DNA of 64,000 nucleotides from Streptomyces rubrogriseus (GTDB taxonomy: Bacteria > Actinomycetota > Actinomycetes > Streptomycetales > Streptomycetaceae), in contig NZ_CP116256.1 in assembly GCF_027947575.1 (NCBI RefSeq), forward strand, positions 6,386,001-6,450,000, read 5' to 3'. The notes beneath the pieces are model-generated. The model ran no database searches and had not been told where the DNA came from. It saw only the letters and a program-made list of their open reading frames with translations. Made by a program: the position numbers and the translations under genes. This document shows, piece by piece, positions 8,275 through 15,832 of the stretch (its first letter is position 1; each line of letters opens with the position of its first letter).

Positions 8275-9263
8275 TGTTCGTCCTCTCCTGAGGCGAGGGA
8301 CCCTGAGGCCTTGCGCAGCGCGTCGAGCGCCGGCCGGTCGAGCGGGGTTCCAGCGAGTTTCGCCGCGTACAGGGCGGCGCCCACGACGGGCTCGTACAGG
8401 GGGTGTCGCAGCTCGTAGCCCGCGAAGCGGCTCTTCAGCCCGGTGGTGAACGCCTCCAGGACCGGGGCGGCGCCGAAGGTACCGCCGGAGTAGGAGACGG
8501 GCACGGTCTCGTCCGGGCCGAACCCGAGCCGTTCGCGGGTGGCTTCGACCAGCAGGGCGAGTTCGCGGCCGGCCTCCGCGAGGATCGCCGCGGCGGTCTC
8601 GTCGCCCGCCGCGGCCGCCTCGGCCACCGAGCGGCTCAGTGCGGCGATCCGGCCGCGGTCGCCCTGCCACCGGTTGTGCACGACGTCGATCACGTCGAGG
8701 TCCGACTCCAGGCCGAGCCGGCTTCGGAACACCCCGGCCAGGGGGCCCTCGGGGAGCCGTCCGTCGCTCATCCGGGAGAAGGCGTTGAGGCCGCGGATCG
8801 CGATCCAGTACGCCGATCCCTCGTCGCCGAACGACTCGCTCCAGCCGCCGATGCGTACGCCCCGGCCCTGCCGCTCGCCGTAGGTCATCGAGCCGGTGCC
8901 GCTGATGACGTTGATGCCGTCGGCCGCGCCCAGCGAACCGGCCCAGCCGCAGACCATGTCGTTGTCGCACGCGTAGCGGTCGTGCCCGAGCACGGCCCGC
9001 GGTGTCGCGTCGAGCACGGGCAGGTCGCGGGCCGCCTCCCCGTAGCCGGGCAGGCCGAAGAAGGCGTACTCGATGTCGGCCGGGGACAGTTCGGCCGCCG
9101 CGCAGACGGTGCCGACGCCTTCCCTCAGCACCCGCTCGACGAGCTCGATGCCGTGGGAGAAGTAGTACGAGCTTGCCGCCTGGGCACGCGCCACCACTTG
9201 TCCGGACCGGTCGACCAGATAGAACGCGGTTTTCGTACCGCCGCCGTCGACACCCAGGAACAT
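8271..9263 (-). CDS. BadF/BadG-type sugar kinase (N-acetylhexosamine kinase-like)
   Basis: A 330-residue ASKHA-fold ATPase. It begins with the phosphate-1 motif GVDGGGTKT (residues 4-12), has INVISGTGSMTYG (adenosine/phosphate-2 type loop, about 116) and the GGWSESFGDEGSAYWI block characteristic of the BadF/BadG/BcrA/BcrD family that includes eukaryotic N-acetylglucosamine kinase and bacterial amino-sugar kinases. C-terminal motif SYSGGTFGA and PVVGAALYAA fit the second ATP subdomain. In this operon it most likely phosphorylates an imported hexosamine or N-acetylhexosamine at O6. It overlaps the permease start by four bases and is 49 bp downstream of the SIS gene. Confidence 0.8.
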   Translation of the reverse strand: MFLGVDGGGTKTAFYLVDRSGQVVARAQAASSYYFSHGIELVERVLREGVGTVCAAAELSPADIEYAFFGLPGYGEAARDLPVLDATPRAVLGHDRYACDNDMVCGWAGSLGAADGINVISGTGSMTYGERQGRGVRIGGWSESFGDEGSAYWIAIRGLNAFSRMSDGRLPEGPLAGVFRSRLGLESDLDVIDVVHNRWQGDRGRIAALSRSVAEAAAAGDETAAAILAEAGRELALLVEATRERLGFGPDETVPVSYSGGTFGAAPVLEAFTTGLKSRFAGYELRHPLYEPVVGAALYAAKLAGTPLDRPALDALRKASGSLASGEDEQ

Positions 9264-9312
9264 CGTCGTACCTCCGTCCGGCGCCCTCGATCCGCGCCGT
9301 TGCTGACTTCGA

Positions 9313-10470
9313 TCAGTCGTTCAAGGAGTGCAGGGTCACGCCCTGCACCACGCGGTTGACCTCACCCGAGGGGAACGGGTTGTCGGGCCGCAGACCCCGG
9401 ACCCGGGAGGCGCGCAGGGCGATGAGCTGGGCGTACACCACGGCGGGCAGTGCCAGGGCGGCGTCCTCGACGTCGCCGAGGCCCGGGAGCGGCCAGGCAT
9501 CGGTGCCCTCCGTTCCCGCGCCGCTCTCCGCGGAGACCGCGACGACACTGCCGACGGGAAGGTTTCCGCGCAGCTCCGCGACGATGTCGTGGTCGTACTG
9601 GCGGGTGTACGGGTCGTTCGACACGTACACCACCGCGACGGAACGTTCGTTGAGCACCGCCTTGGGACCGTGCCGGAAGCCCAGTGAGGACTCCGCGACG
9701 GCCATGAGCGTCCCGCCGGTGAGCTCCAGCACCTTCAGCGCCGACTCCTCGGCGAGGCCCTTCAGCGGGCCGCTGCCGAGGAAGACGATGCGCTCGGGTG
9801 CGCGGTCCACCAGGGCGCCGGCCGTGCGGTCGGCGGCGTCGTCCTCGATGATCGACTCCGCTGCCCGTGCCAGGCGTTCGGCGAGCCCGTCGCGGCCGCC
9901 CCCGCCCAGGGCGAGCAGTGCCGCGAGCGTCATGCAGGTGAAGCTCGACGTCATGGCGAAGCCGCGGTCGTTGGACGCGGCCGGCATCAGCAGCACGTGC
10001 GACCGCTGCCGCTGCGCGTGTTCGCGCGCCAGGCGGCCCTGGTCGTTGCAGGTGATCACGAGGTGGTGCACCTCGGAGAGGACCTGGTCGGCCAGGGCGG
10101 TGGCGGCGACGGACTCCGGGCTGTCACCCGACCGGGCGAAGGAGACCAGCAGCGTGGGCAGGTCCTCGGCGAGGCACCCGCGGGGGTCGGCGACGAGGTC
10201 CGTGGTGGCAACCGCGTCGACGCGCCGCCCCAAGTGCCGTGCCAGGGAGGGCTGGAGCACCTGCCCGGCGAACGCGGAGGTCCCGGCGCCGGTGAGCACC
10301 ACGCGCAGGTCGCCGCGTGCCACGAGCGGACCCAGGAACGCGTCCAGCGCTTCCCGGGAGGTTCCGACGATCCGGTCGACCTCCCGCCACAGGGCGGGCT
10401 GCTGGGCGATCTCGCGGACGGTGTGGACGGCGCTGTCGTCGACGGGCAGCGTGCCGGGGGGCGTGGTCAC
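9313..10470 (-). CDS. AgaS-like SIS-domain sugar-phosphate isomerase/deaminase
   Basis: A 385-residue protein with two SIS domains. The first contains VVLTGAGTSAFAGQ, LLVSFARSGDSPESVAA and ASNDRGFAMTSSFT; the second FLGSGPLKGLAEESALKVLEL and ESSLGFRHGPKAVLN. This combination is that of AgaS, a galactosamine-6-phosphate deaminase/isomerase that makes tagatose 6-phosphate and ammonia; GlmS-type glutaminase is absent. GTG start at 10470 overlaps the stop of the GatZ-like gene (GTGA, 10467-10470), indicating translational coupling. An upstream open extension is Arg/Pro-rich and rejected. Substrate choice between GalN-6-P and another amino-sugar phosphate is inference from the operon. Confidence 0.85.
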   Translation of the reverse strand: MTTPPGTLPVDDSAVHTVREIAQQPALWREVDRIVGTSREALDAFLGPLVARGDLRVVLTGAGTSAFAGQVLQPSLARHLGRRVDAVATTDLVADPRGCLAEDLPTLLVSFARSGDSPESVAATALADQVLSEVHHLVITCNDQGRLAREHAQRQRSHVLLMPAASNDRGFAMTSSFTCMTLAALLALGGGGRDGLAERLARAAESIIEDDAADRTAGALVDRAPERIVFLGSGPLKGLAEESALKVLELTGGTLMAVAESSLGFRHGPKAVLNERSVAVVYVSNDPYTRQYDHDIVAELRGNLPVGSVVAVSAESGAGTEGTDAWPLPGLGDVEDAALALPAVVYAQLIALRASRVRGLRPDNPFPSGEVNRVVQGVTLHSLND

Positions 10471-11786
10471 ACGAACTCCCTCTGGTTCTGGTTCCGGTTC
10501 TGGTTCCGGTCCTGGTCGGCGGCGCGGTCGTAGTCGCGCAGGACGTCGCGGACGTGGTCCACGACCAGTTCGCGCGGGCGGGCGGCCAGCTCGCCGCGGC
10601 GGACGCGGGCGTACTGGAGCGGAAGGTGCGCGCTGAGCAGGGGCAACGGGACGGCCGTGGCCGAGAGGTTGGCCAGCAGTCGGGTCTGGGCCGCTTCGAT
10701 CTCGGGGTCGGCCCAGTAGTAGCGCATCCGGTCGCTGTAGCTGTAGCGGCGTGCGAGGCGCTGCTCGGCGTCGCCGCCCGGGTAGTAACCCTCCCACTGG
10801 GCGGGCTCGGCGAGCATCCGCCGCTCGACGACCTCGGGAAGCCGTGACCGCTCGCCGGCCGGCACCAGCTCGTCCTCGATCGCGGCGAGGGCGAACAGCG
10901 CCTCGCGCAGGGCGAAGGTCAGCCCGGGGCCCACCTTGAGGACCGCCCAGTGGTCCTCGACCAGCGCGGTGAGCGCCTCGGCGGTCTGGTAGTCGGTCGA
11001 GTGGGCCTCGTAGACCATGGTGGGCTCGTCGTCGAGGACCTTGCGCAGTTCCTCGGTCGACTCCCGCCGGTAGTCGACGACCCGCAGGTGGTCGAACTCC
11101 ACGGCCGGCTGCACCACCAGGGCCATGACGCGCGGCCAGGCCCCTTCGACGCCGTGCCGGGCGAACGCCTTCCGGTGCTGCTCCAGGGTCGCGCAGGCCG
11201 CCTCGGGCGTGGTGGGCACCAGGGCGCCGAGCGTCTCGTGCGCGCCGCCGGGCGTCGGCACCTCGGTACCGATCACATACCGGATCCGCTCCGCCCGCTC
11301 CGGGCCCACCGTGTCCTCGGCCACCCGGATCAGACGCGCGGCGCGTTCGGCGACCACGTCGTCGGTCAGCGGTGCGGGGTCACCGGCGCACGCGAAGCTG
11401 CAGTCCAGGTGGATCTTGGTGAAGCCCGCCTCCGCGTAGGCCGCGACCAGCGCGTCGGCCTCCCCCATCGCCTCGTCGGGCGTCAGGGACTGCCACCGGT
11501 TCGGTCCGAGGTGGTCGCCGCCGAGGACGACGCGGTCCAGTGGCAGACCGTGTTCCGTCGCGATGCCGTGCACGAGGTCGCGGAAGTCCGCGGGCCGCAG
11601 GCCCGTGTAGCCGCCGTACTGGTCGACCTGGTTGGAGGTCGCCTCCACCAGTACCGGACCACCGGTCTCACGTGCCTGCAGCACGGCCGCCTCGATGACC
11701 AGCGGATGGGCCGAGCACACGGAGGTGATGCCCTGCGGTCGTCCGGCCTTCTGACGCCGGACGACCTCGTCCAACGGGCTCTCCAT
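10467..11786 (-). CDS. GatZ/KbaZ/AgaZ-like tagatose-bisphosphate aldolase accessory subunit
   Basis: A 439-residue TIM-barrel protein of the D-tagatose-bisphosphate aldolase class II non-catalytic subunit family: ITSVCSAHPLVIEAA, LVEATSNQVDQYGGYTG, VVLGGDHLGPNRWQ, KIHLDCSFACAGDP and YVIGTEVPTPGGA are characteristic. In E. coli these proteins support GatY/KbaY/AgaY aldolase activity; a sugar-phosphate kinase role has also been proposed for relatives. The matching GatY-like gene lies at the other end of this operon. ATG at 11786 follows GAGGGG; an in-frame upstream TTG/ATG extension lacks an RBS. The C-terminus is an unusual Asn/Gln/Arg repeat encoded by TGGTTC-type hexamers at 10482-10518. Confidence 0.85.
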   Translation of the reverse strand: MESPLDEVVRRQKAGRPQGITSVCSAHPLVIEAAVLQARETGGPVLVEATSNQVDQYGGYTGLRPADFRDLVHGIATEHGLPLDRVVLGGDHLGPNRWQSLTPDEAMGEADALVAAYAEAGFTKIHLDCSFACAGDPAPLTDDVVAERAARLIRVAEDTVGPERAERIRYVIGTEVPTPGGAHETLGALVPTTPEAACATLEQHRKAFARHGVEGAWPRVMALVVQPAVEFDHLRVVDYRRESTEELRKVLDDEPTMVYEAHSTDYQTAEALTALVEDHWAVLKVGPGLTFALREALFALAAIEDELVPAGERSRLPEVVERRMLAEPAQWEGYYPGGDAEQRLARRYSYSDRMRYYWADPEIEAAQTRLLANLSATAVPLPLLSAHLPLQYARVRRGELAARPRELVVDHVRDVLRDYDRAADQDRNQNRNQNQREFV

Positions 11787-11850
11787 CGCCAACCCCTCAC
11801 TGAAGTGCGATTTGAGCCCGTTTGCCGCGATGGCCCGAAGCTCATGCGGA

Positions 11851-11879
11851 ACGTTACTGGTCTTATTTTCGGCCGTCAA
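11851..11879 (-). promoter_or_regulatory. Probable promoter of the gatZ-agaS-kinase-permease-aldolase operon
   Basis: On the minus strand TTGACG (11879-11874) and TAACGT (11856-11851) are separated by 17 bases, a good match to the vegetative HrdB-type consensus, 65 bp upstream of the ATG. A 15-bp palindrome CAATAG-TCT-CTATTG (11877-11891) covers the -35 box. Confidence 0.65.
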
Positions 11880-11890
11880 TAGTCTCTATT

Positions 11891-11907
11891 GGTATGGTTC
11901 TGGTATG
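11891..11907 (+). promoter_or_regulatory. Candidate GntR operator, copy 1
   Basis: GGTATGGTTCTGGTATG contains GGTATG twice with an 11-bp period and lies directly upstream of the operon's -35 box. A 16/17 identical copy lies at 12790-12806 at the start of the adjacent gntR gene, in opposite orientation, so it is a good candidate binding site for that regulator. Confidence 0.6.
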
Positions 11908-11932
11908 CCTCCATGTCTGCTGGAACGGCGAC

Positions 11933-11965
11933 GGGCCGGGCGTCGGCTGCTCCGACGCCCGGCCC
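11933..11965 (-). terminator. Terminator of the gntR gene
   Basis: A perfect 14-bp stem GGGCCGGGCGTCGG / CCGACGCCCGGCCC with a 5-base loop, 39 bp after the gntR stop codon and before the operon promoter. It separates regulator transcription from the operon. Confidence 0.8.
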
Positions 11966-12003
11966 GGGCAGGTTCAGGTCTGGTCCGGTCTGGTCCGGTC
12001 GGT

Positions 12004-12792
12004 TCAGGTCTGGTTCGTGATGGAGGCCCGGAACCGGTAGCGGTCCCCCCGGTAGACCTGGACGGTCAGTTCGATCGGGCGGGCGTCCTGGTTGGAGGTC
12101 AGCTGGGTCGCGACCAGCATCGGCATGGTCGCCCCGATCTCGAGCAGCTCCATCTCCCGCGCCGTCGGATGGCGGGCTTCGACCGAGTAGTCGGCGACCC
12201 GGGGAAGCTGCGGCGGGTCGGCGGCGCGCAGGGTGGCGTACAGCGAGGCGGTGCTGAAGTCGGCGTCGGCCAGGGCCGGGCAGGCCGACAGCGGCAGCCG
12301 GTTGTGCTCCAGCACGACCAGCAGGCCGTCCAGGAAGCGCAGCCGGTGGAGGTCGAAGAGGTCGGCGCCCGGGGCGATCCGGAGCTGCTCGGCCTCCGCC
12401 ACGGTGGCCGGGCGGACGGTGGCGGAGAGCACCTTGCTGGCCGTCGTCAGACCGTTGGCCTCGGCGTAGTCGGCGAATCCCTGGACCTGGGGGGCGGCCG
12501 AGGCCGGCGCCGTCACCGTTTCGGGGAACAGGCCGGGTTCGGCGACGAACCACCCGCGCGACGACGACGGCCGCACGACGCCTCGCGCCTCCAGCTGGGC
12601 GAGGGCGGCCCGCAGTGTCACCCGCGAGACGGCGTACCGGGTGACCATGGCCCGCTCGGAGGGCAGCCGGTCACCGGGGCGGGCGCCGGCGGCACGCAGG
12701 TCGTCGAGGAGCCGCGCGGCCGTGCGCTCGTACAGCGGGAGGGCGTCGTCGGCGAAGAGGCCCCTGGGCATCGGCGTACTCGCTTCGGTCAT
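12004..12792 (-). CDS. GntR/HutC-family transcriptional regulator (UTRA ligand domain)
   Basis: A 262-residue regulator. Residues about 15-85 form the winged helix-turn-helix (LPLYERTAARLLDDLRAAG, LPSERAMVTRYAVSRVTLRAAL, GVVRPSSSRGWFVA); residues about 100-255 form the UTRA domain that binds sugar or amino-sugar phosphates in NagR/DasR-type proteins (FADYAEANGL, LFDLHRLRFLDGLLVVLEHNRLP). It sits between the sugar operon and the divergent secreted glycosidase and presumably controls both. The first ATG (12792) lies inside a copy of the candidate operator and has no Shine-Dalgarno; the second Met codon (12771) is a plausible alternative start, which would remove seven residues. Confidence 0.85.
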   Translation of the reverse strand: MTEASTPMPRGLFADDALPLYERTAARLLDDLRAAGARPGDRLPSERAMVTRYAVSRVTLRAALAQLEARGVVRPSSSRGWFVAEPGLFPETVTAPASAAPQVQGFADYAEANGLTTASKVLSATVRPATVAEAEQLRIAPGADLFDLHRLRFLDGLLVVLEHNRLPLSACPALADADFSTASLYATLRAADPPQLPRVADYSVEARHPTAREMELLEIGATMPMLVATQLTSNQDARPIELTVQVYRGDRYRFRASITNQT

Positions 12793-12806
12793 ACCAGAAA
12801 CATACC
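12790..12806 (-). promoter_or_regulatory. Candidate GntR operator, copy 2, overlapping gntR start
   Basis: GGTATGTTTCTGGTATG on the minus strand differs at one position from the copy at 11891-11907. Its last three bases are the first possible ATG of gntR, which suggests autoregulation. Confidence 0.6.
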
Positions 12807-12893
12807 GGTTCGACCGGCCGCGCAGGCATCCGGATCCCTCGCCCCCTCACCGGGACGGGGTGAACTCCTGCGCCGCGGTGGACCATTGGACCA

Positions 12894-12923
12894 TTGACAT
12901 GCCAATCGAATACCACTTACGTT
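12894..12923 (+). promoter_or_regulatory. Candidate promoter of the secreted glycosidase gene
   Basis: TTGACA (12894-12899) and TACGTT (12918-12923) are 18 bases apart, 112 bp before the ATG. A duplicated GGACCATT precedes the -35 and an ATTGG...CCAAT inverted repeat overlaps it. The 17-bp GntR motif is not obviously present here. Confidence 0.45.
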
Positions 12924-13035
12924 CTCGATGCAGGCCACCCGGAGCCCGAACGGTGCCGCCCTCGCCCTCACGGGTGTCCCGACTCCGTCCGAGGAGCCGG
13001 TTGCGGACGGAGCCTGCTCCGAGAGAGAGGCCGAC

Positions 13036-15105
13036 ATGACGGATGTGAACCGGCGCAGCGTACTGAAGGTGGCGCTGGGAGGTGCCGGCCTGGCCGCCTT
13101 CCCCTCGGTGGCCCTGGGTGCCACACCCGCGGCCGCGGCACCGCACGGCGGCCCCGAACTCGTCGGGGTCGGCGACACCTCCATCACCCTGGAGTTCGAC
13201 GACCGGCTGCGCAGCCGGGTGGCTTTGCGGGGCGTCGACGTCACCCGCTTCGACGCCGGTGAGGCCCTGCTGGTGGACGGCGGGGCGATCGACGAGTTCA
13301 CGTACGGCGGGCACGAGACCCGCAGGACCCGGCATTCCCGGCACGGCGCAGGCGTGAGCGTGACCGTCTGGGGCGAGTCCGCGACCGGAGTCCGCAAGAC
13401 GGTGGAGCTGACCTCCTACCGGCGCCTGACCGGGATGATCGTGATGAAGGTGACCTACACCAACGGGACCGGCGCCCCGCTGGCGGTCACCGGATGGCGC
13501 AGCGGGGCCCACGAACTCCTGGAGGTTCCCGGCGGCTTCCACACCTTCTCGGGAACCACGTACGAGGACCGTCGCGACTGGGTGCGGCCGATGACGGACG
13601 GGTTCGTCCAGGAGAACTCGCTGGGGATGGACGCCTCCGACTACGGCGGCGGCACCCCGATGGCGACCGTGTGGCGGCCGGGGGCGGGTCTCTCCGTCGG
13701 ACACGTCGAACCCGTGGCCAGGATGCTGCGCCTGCCCGTTCGCAGGACGGTCGGCGGAGCGAGCCTCGCCGTCGAGGGCGACACCCCCGTGACCCTGAAG
13801 CCGGGGCGGCGTCTGACCACCGACACCACGTTCCTGACCGCGCTGCCGGGCGACCACTTCGCACCGCTCCAGCGCTATCGCGACTACATGAGCGACATCG
13901 GCCGGCGTGCGCCCAGGACGCCCGGGCCGGCCCTGGAACCCATGTGGTGTGCCTGGGGCTACGAGCGGGACTTCACCGTCGAGCAGGTCGTCGCAACGCT
14001 CCCCAAGGTGCGTGAGGTCGGCCTCAAGTGGGCGGTCCTCGACGACGGCTGGCAGACCAACGAGGGCGACTGGGAGCTGGACCCGCGGAAGTTCCCGGGG
14101 GGCGCGGCGGACATGCGGGCCTTCACCCAGCAGATCCGGGACGCCGGTCTGCGGCCGCGCCTGTGGTGGGCTCCGCTGGCGGCGGACCCGGAGAGCAGCC
14201 TGTACCAGGACCACTCCGACATGCTCCTGCTGGACCGTGAGGGCAACAAGCAGCGGGTGAGCTGGTGGGACGCCTGGACCCTGTGCCCCGCGTACCGGCC
14301 GACGGTGGACTACTTCGTCGGGCAGGTGAAGCGGTTCATCGGCGACTGGGGATACGAAGGGCTCAAGATCGACGGCCAGCACCTCAACGCCGTCGCGCCC
14401 TGCTACAACCCGGCGCACGGGCATGCCCGCCCCGAGGAATCGACCGAGGGTCTCGCGCGGTTCTGGAAGGCGGTGTACGAGGCCGCGCACGAGGCGAACC
14501 GCGACGCCGTCGTCGAGCTCTGCCCCTGCGGCACCGCCTTCGCCTTCCACAACCTCCCCTACGTCGACCAGTACCCGAGCTCGGACCCGCTCTCCTCGTA
14601 CCAGGTCCGTACGAAGGGCAAGACGATGAAGGCGCTGATGGGCCGGGGCAGCAGCTACTCCGGCGACCACGTCGAACTGAGCGACGGCGGCGACGACTTC
14701 GCCTCCAGCTACGGTGTGGGAGCCGTGCTGTCGACGAAGTTCACCTACCCCGCGGGCCCGGACGACGCCATCGTGCTCACGCCGGAGAGGGAAGCCCTCT
14801 GGCGCCGGTGGGTGAACCTGTACGAGGAGAACCTGCTGTCCACGGGCGAGTACCGGGGCGAGCTGTACGACATCGGTTTCGACAAGCCCGAGGCGCACGT
14901 GGTGGCCAAGGGCGCGACCCTGCACTACGCGTTCTACGCCGGGCGGTGGGACGGGACGGTCGAGCTGCGTGGCCTGGGCCGCGGCAGGTACCGCCTGACC
15001 GATCCGTTCAACGGCACCTCTCTCGGCACCGTCGACGCTCGGCACAACACCGTGGAGCTGGCCTTCGAGCGGTTCCAGCTCGTCGTGGCCGAGCGCATCG
15101 GCTGA
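13036..15105 (+). CDS. Tat-secreted GH36-like alpha-galactosidase / alpha-N-acetylgalactosaminidase
   Basis: A 689-residue exported glycoside hydrolase. The N-terminus NRRSVLKVALGG is a twin-arginine signal, with likely cleavage after AAAA near residue 35. An N-terminal beta-sandwich region (about 40-290) precedes a TIM barrel starting at EPMWCAWGYERDFT; LDDGWQ, RLWWAPL and LKIDGQ (Asp about 446, likely nucleophile) followed by SSDP (Asp about 517, likely acid/base) are the expected order of clan GH-D (GH27/GH36). A C-terminal beta domain ends the protein. The adjacent operon for amino-sugar/tagatose breakdown makes alpha-linked Gal or GalNAc plausible substrates. ATG at 13036 follows GAGAGAGAGG. 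Divergent from gntR. Confidence 0.8.
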   Translation: MTDVNRRSVLKVALGGAGLAAFPSVALGATPAAAAPHGGPELVGVGDTSITLEFDDRLRSRVALRGVDVTRFDAGEALLVDGGAIDEFTYGGHETRRTRHSRHGAGVSVTVWGESATGVRKTVELTSYRRLTGMIVMKVTYTNGTGAPLAVTGWRSGAHELLEVPGGFHTFSGTTYEDRRDWVRPMTDGFVQENSLGMDASDYGGGTPMATVWRPGAGLSVGHVEPVARMLRLPVRRTVGGASLAVEGDTPVTLKPGRRLTTDTTFLTALPGDHFAPLQRYRDYMSDIGRRAPRTPGPALEPMWCAWGYERDFTVEQVVATLPKVREVGLKWAVLDDGWQTNEGDWELDPRKFPGGAADMRAFTQQIRDAGLRPRLWWAPLAADPESSLYQDHSDMLLLDREGNKQRVSWWDAWTLCPAYRPTVDYFVGQVKRFIGDWGYEGLKIDGQHLNAVAPCYNPAHGHARPEESTEGLARFWKAVYEAAHEANRDAVVELCPCGTAFAFHNLPYVDQYPSSDPLSSYQVRTKGKTMKALMGRGSSYSGDHVELSDGGDDFASSYGVGAVLSTKFTYPAGPDDAIVLTPEREALWRRWVNLYEENLLSTGEYRGELYDIGFDKPEAHVVAKGATLHYAFYAGRWDGTVELRGLGRGRYRLTDPFNGTSLGTVDARHNTVELAFERFQLVVAERIG

Positions 15106-15134
15106 GCAGAACCGGCGCGCACCGGTCCCGGCAC

Positions 15135-15785
15135 TCAGGTGGCGGTGACCGGCAGCACGTCCGGCGAGAGCGCCGCCGCCCGCGCCGTAGCGCTCGTCAT
15201 CCGCCTGCGGTGGTGGCGGCGGCACAGCACCTCGTAGCCGATCTCGTCGGGGGACTGGGCGACGTCCCCGACGACCACCTGGGCGCCCTCGACGACCATG
15301 ACGCCGCCCACGGTGCGGGCGTTGTGCGTGGCGCGGGCTCCGCACCAGCACAGGGCCTCGACCTGGAGCACCTCGACGCGGTCGGCGAGTTCCACCAGCC
15401 GCTGGGAGCCCGGGAAGAGCTTGGAGCGGAAGTCGGTGGTGATGCCGAAGGCGTACACGTCGACGTCGAGGTCGTCGACCACGCGCGCGAGCTGGTCGAT
15501 CTGGTCCGGCGCGAGGAACTGCGCCTCGTCCGCGATCACGTAGTCCACCCGGCCGCCCTGCGAGAGGTGGTCGACTACGTGGGCGTACAGGTCCTGGCCG
15601 TCCCCGACCTCGACCGCGTCGGTGACGAGGCCGAGGCGGGAGGAGAGCTTGCCCTCGCCCGCACGGTCGTCGCGGGTGAAGATCATGCCGGCCAGTCCGC
15701 GCGCCGATCGGTTGTGCTCGATCTGGAGAGCCAGTGTCGACTTCCCGCAGTCCATCGTTCCGGAGAAGAACACCAGCTCGGGCAT
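15135..15785 (-). CDS. tdk: Thymidine kinase
   Basis: A 216-residue type II thymidine kinase. Walker A loop SGTMDCGKST (residues 8-17), DEAQF with the catalytic Glu about 87, and a zinc ribbon formed by CWCGA and the C-terminal CRRHH. The lasso-loop region with TVGGVMVVEG is the thymidine-binding part. It salvages thymidine to dTMP. Length is normal for the family. It lies 47 bp downstream of the phosphodiesterase gene on the same strand, so it is likely the last gene of a DUF5998-phosphodiesterase-tdk unit. Confidence 0.95.
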   Translation of the reverse strand: MPELVFFSGTMDCGKSTLALQIEHNRSARGLAGMIFTRDDRAGEGKLSSRLGLVTDAVEVGDGQDLYAHVVDHLSQGGRVDYVIADEAQFLAPDQIDQLARVVDDLDVDVYAFGITTDFRSKLFPGSQRLVELADRVEVLQVEALCWCGARATHNARTVGGVMVVEGAQVVVGDVAQSPDEIGYEVLCRRHHRRRMTSATARAAALSPDVLPVTAT

Positions 15786-15832
15786 GAGGGGTTGGGCACC
15801 TTTCGGCAGCGGGATCGGTGGGGCGCAGAGGG

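Noticed and set aside
11855..11862. Half dre site ACTGGTCT in the sugar operon promoter
   Set aside because: Only one arm; the second half is TATTTTCG, not a DasR box.
11969..12012. Repeated GGTCTGGTCC stretch at the end of gntR
   Set aside because: Simple repetition in a GC-rich segment overlapping the gene's end; no second copy at a promoter.
12847..15351. 834-codon open frame antisense to the secreted glycosidase
   Set aside because: Low-complexity composition and no RBS; the plus-strand gene has a signal peptide and catalytic motifs.
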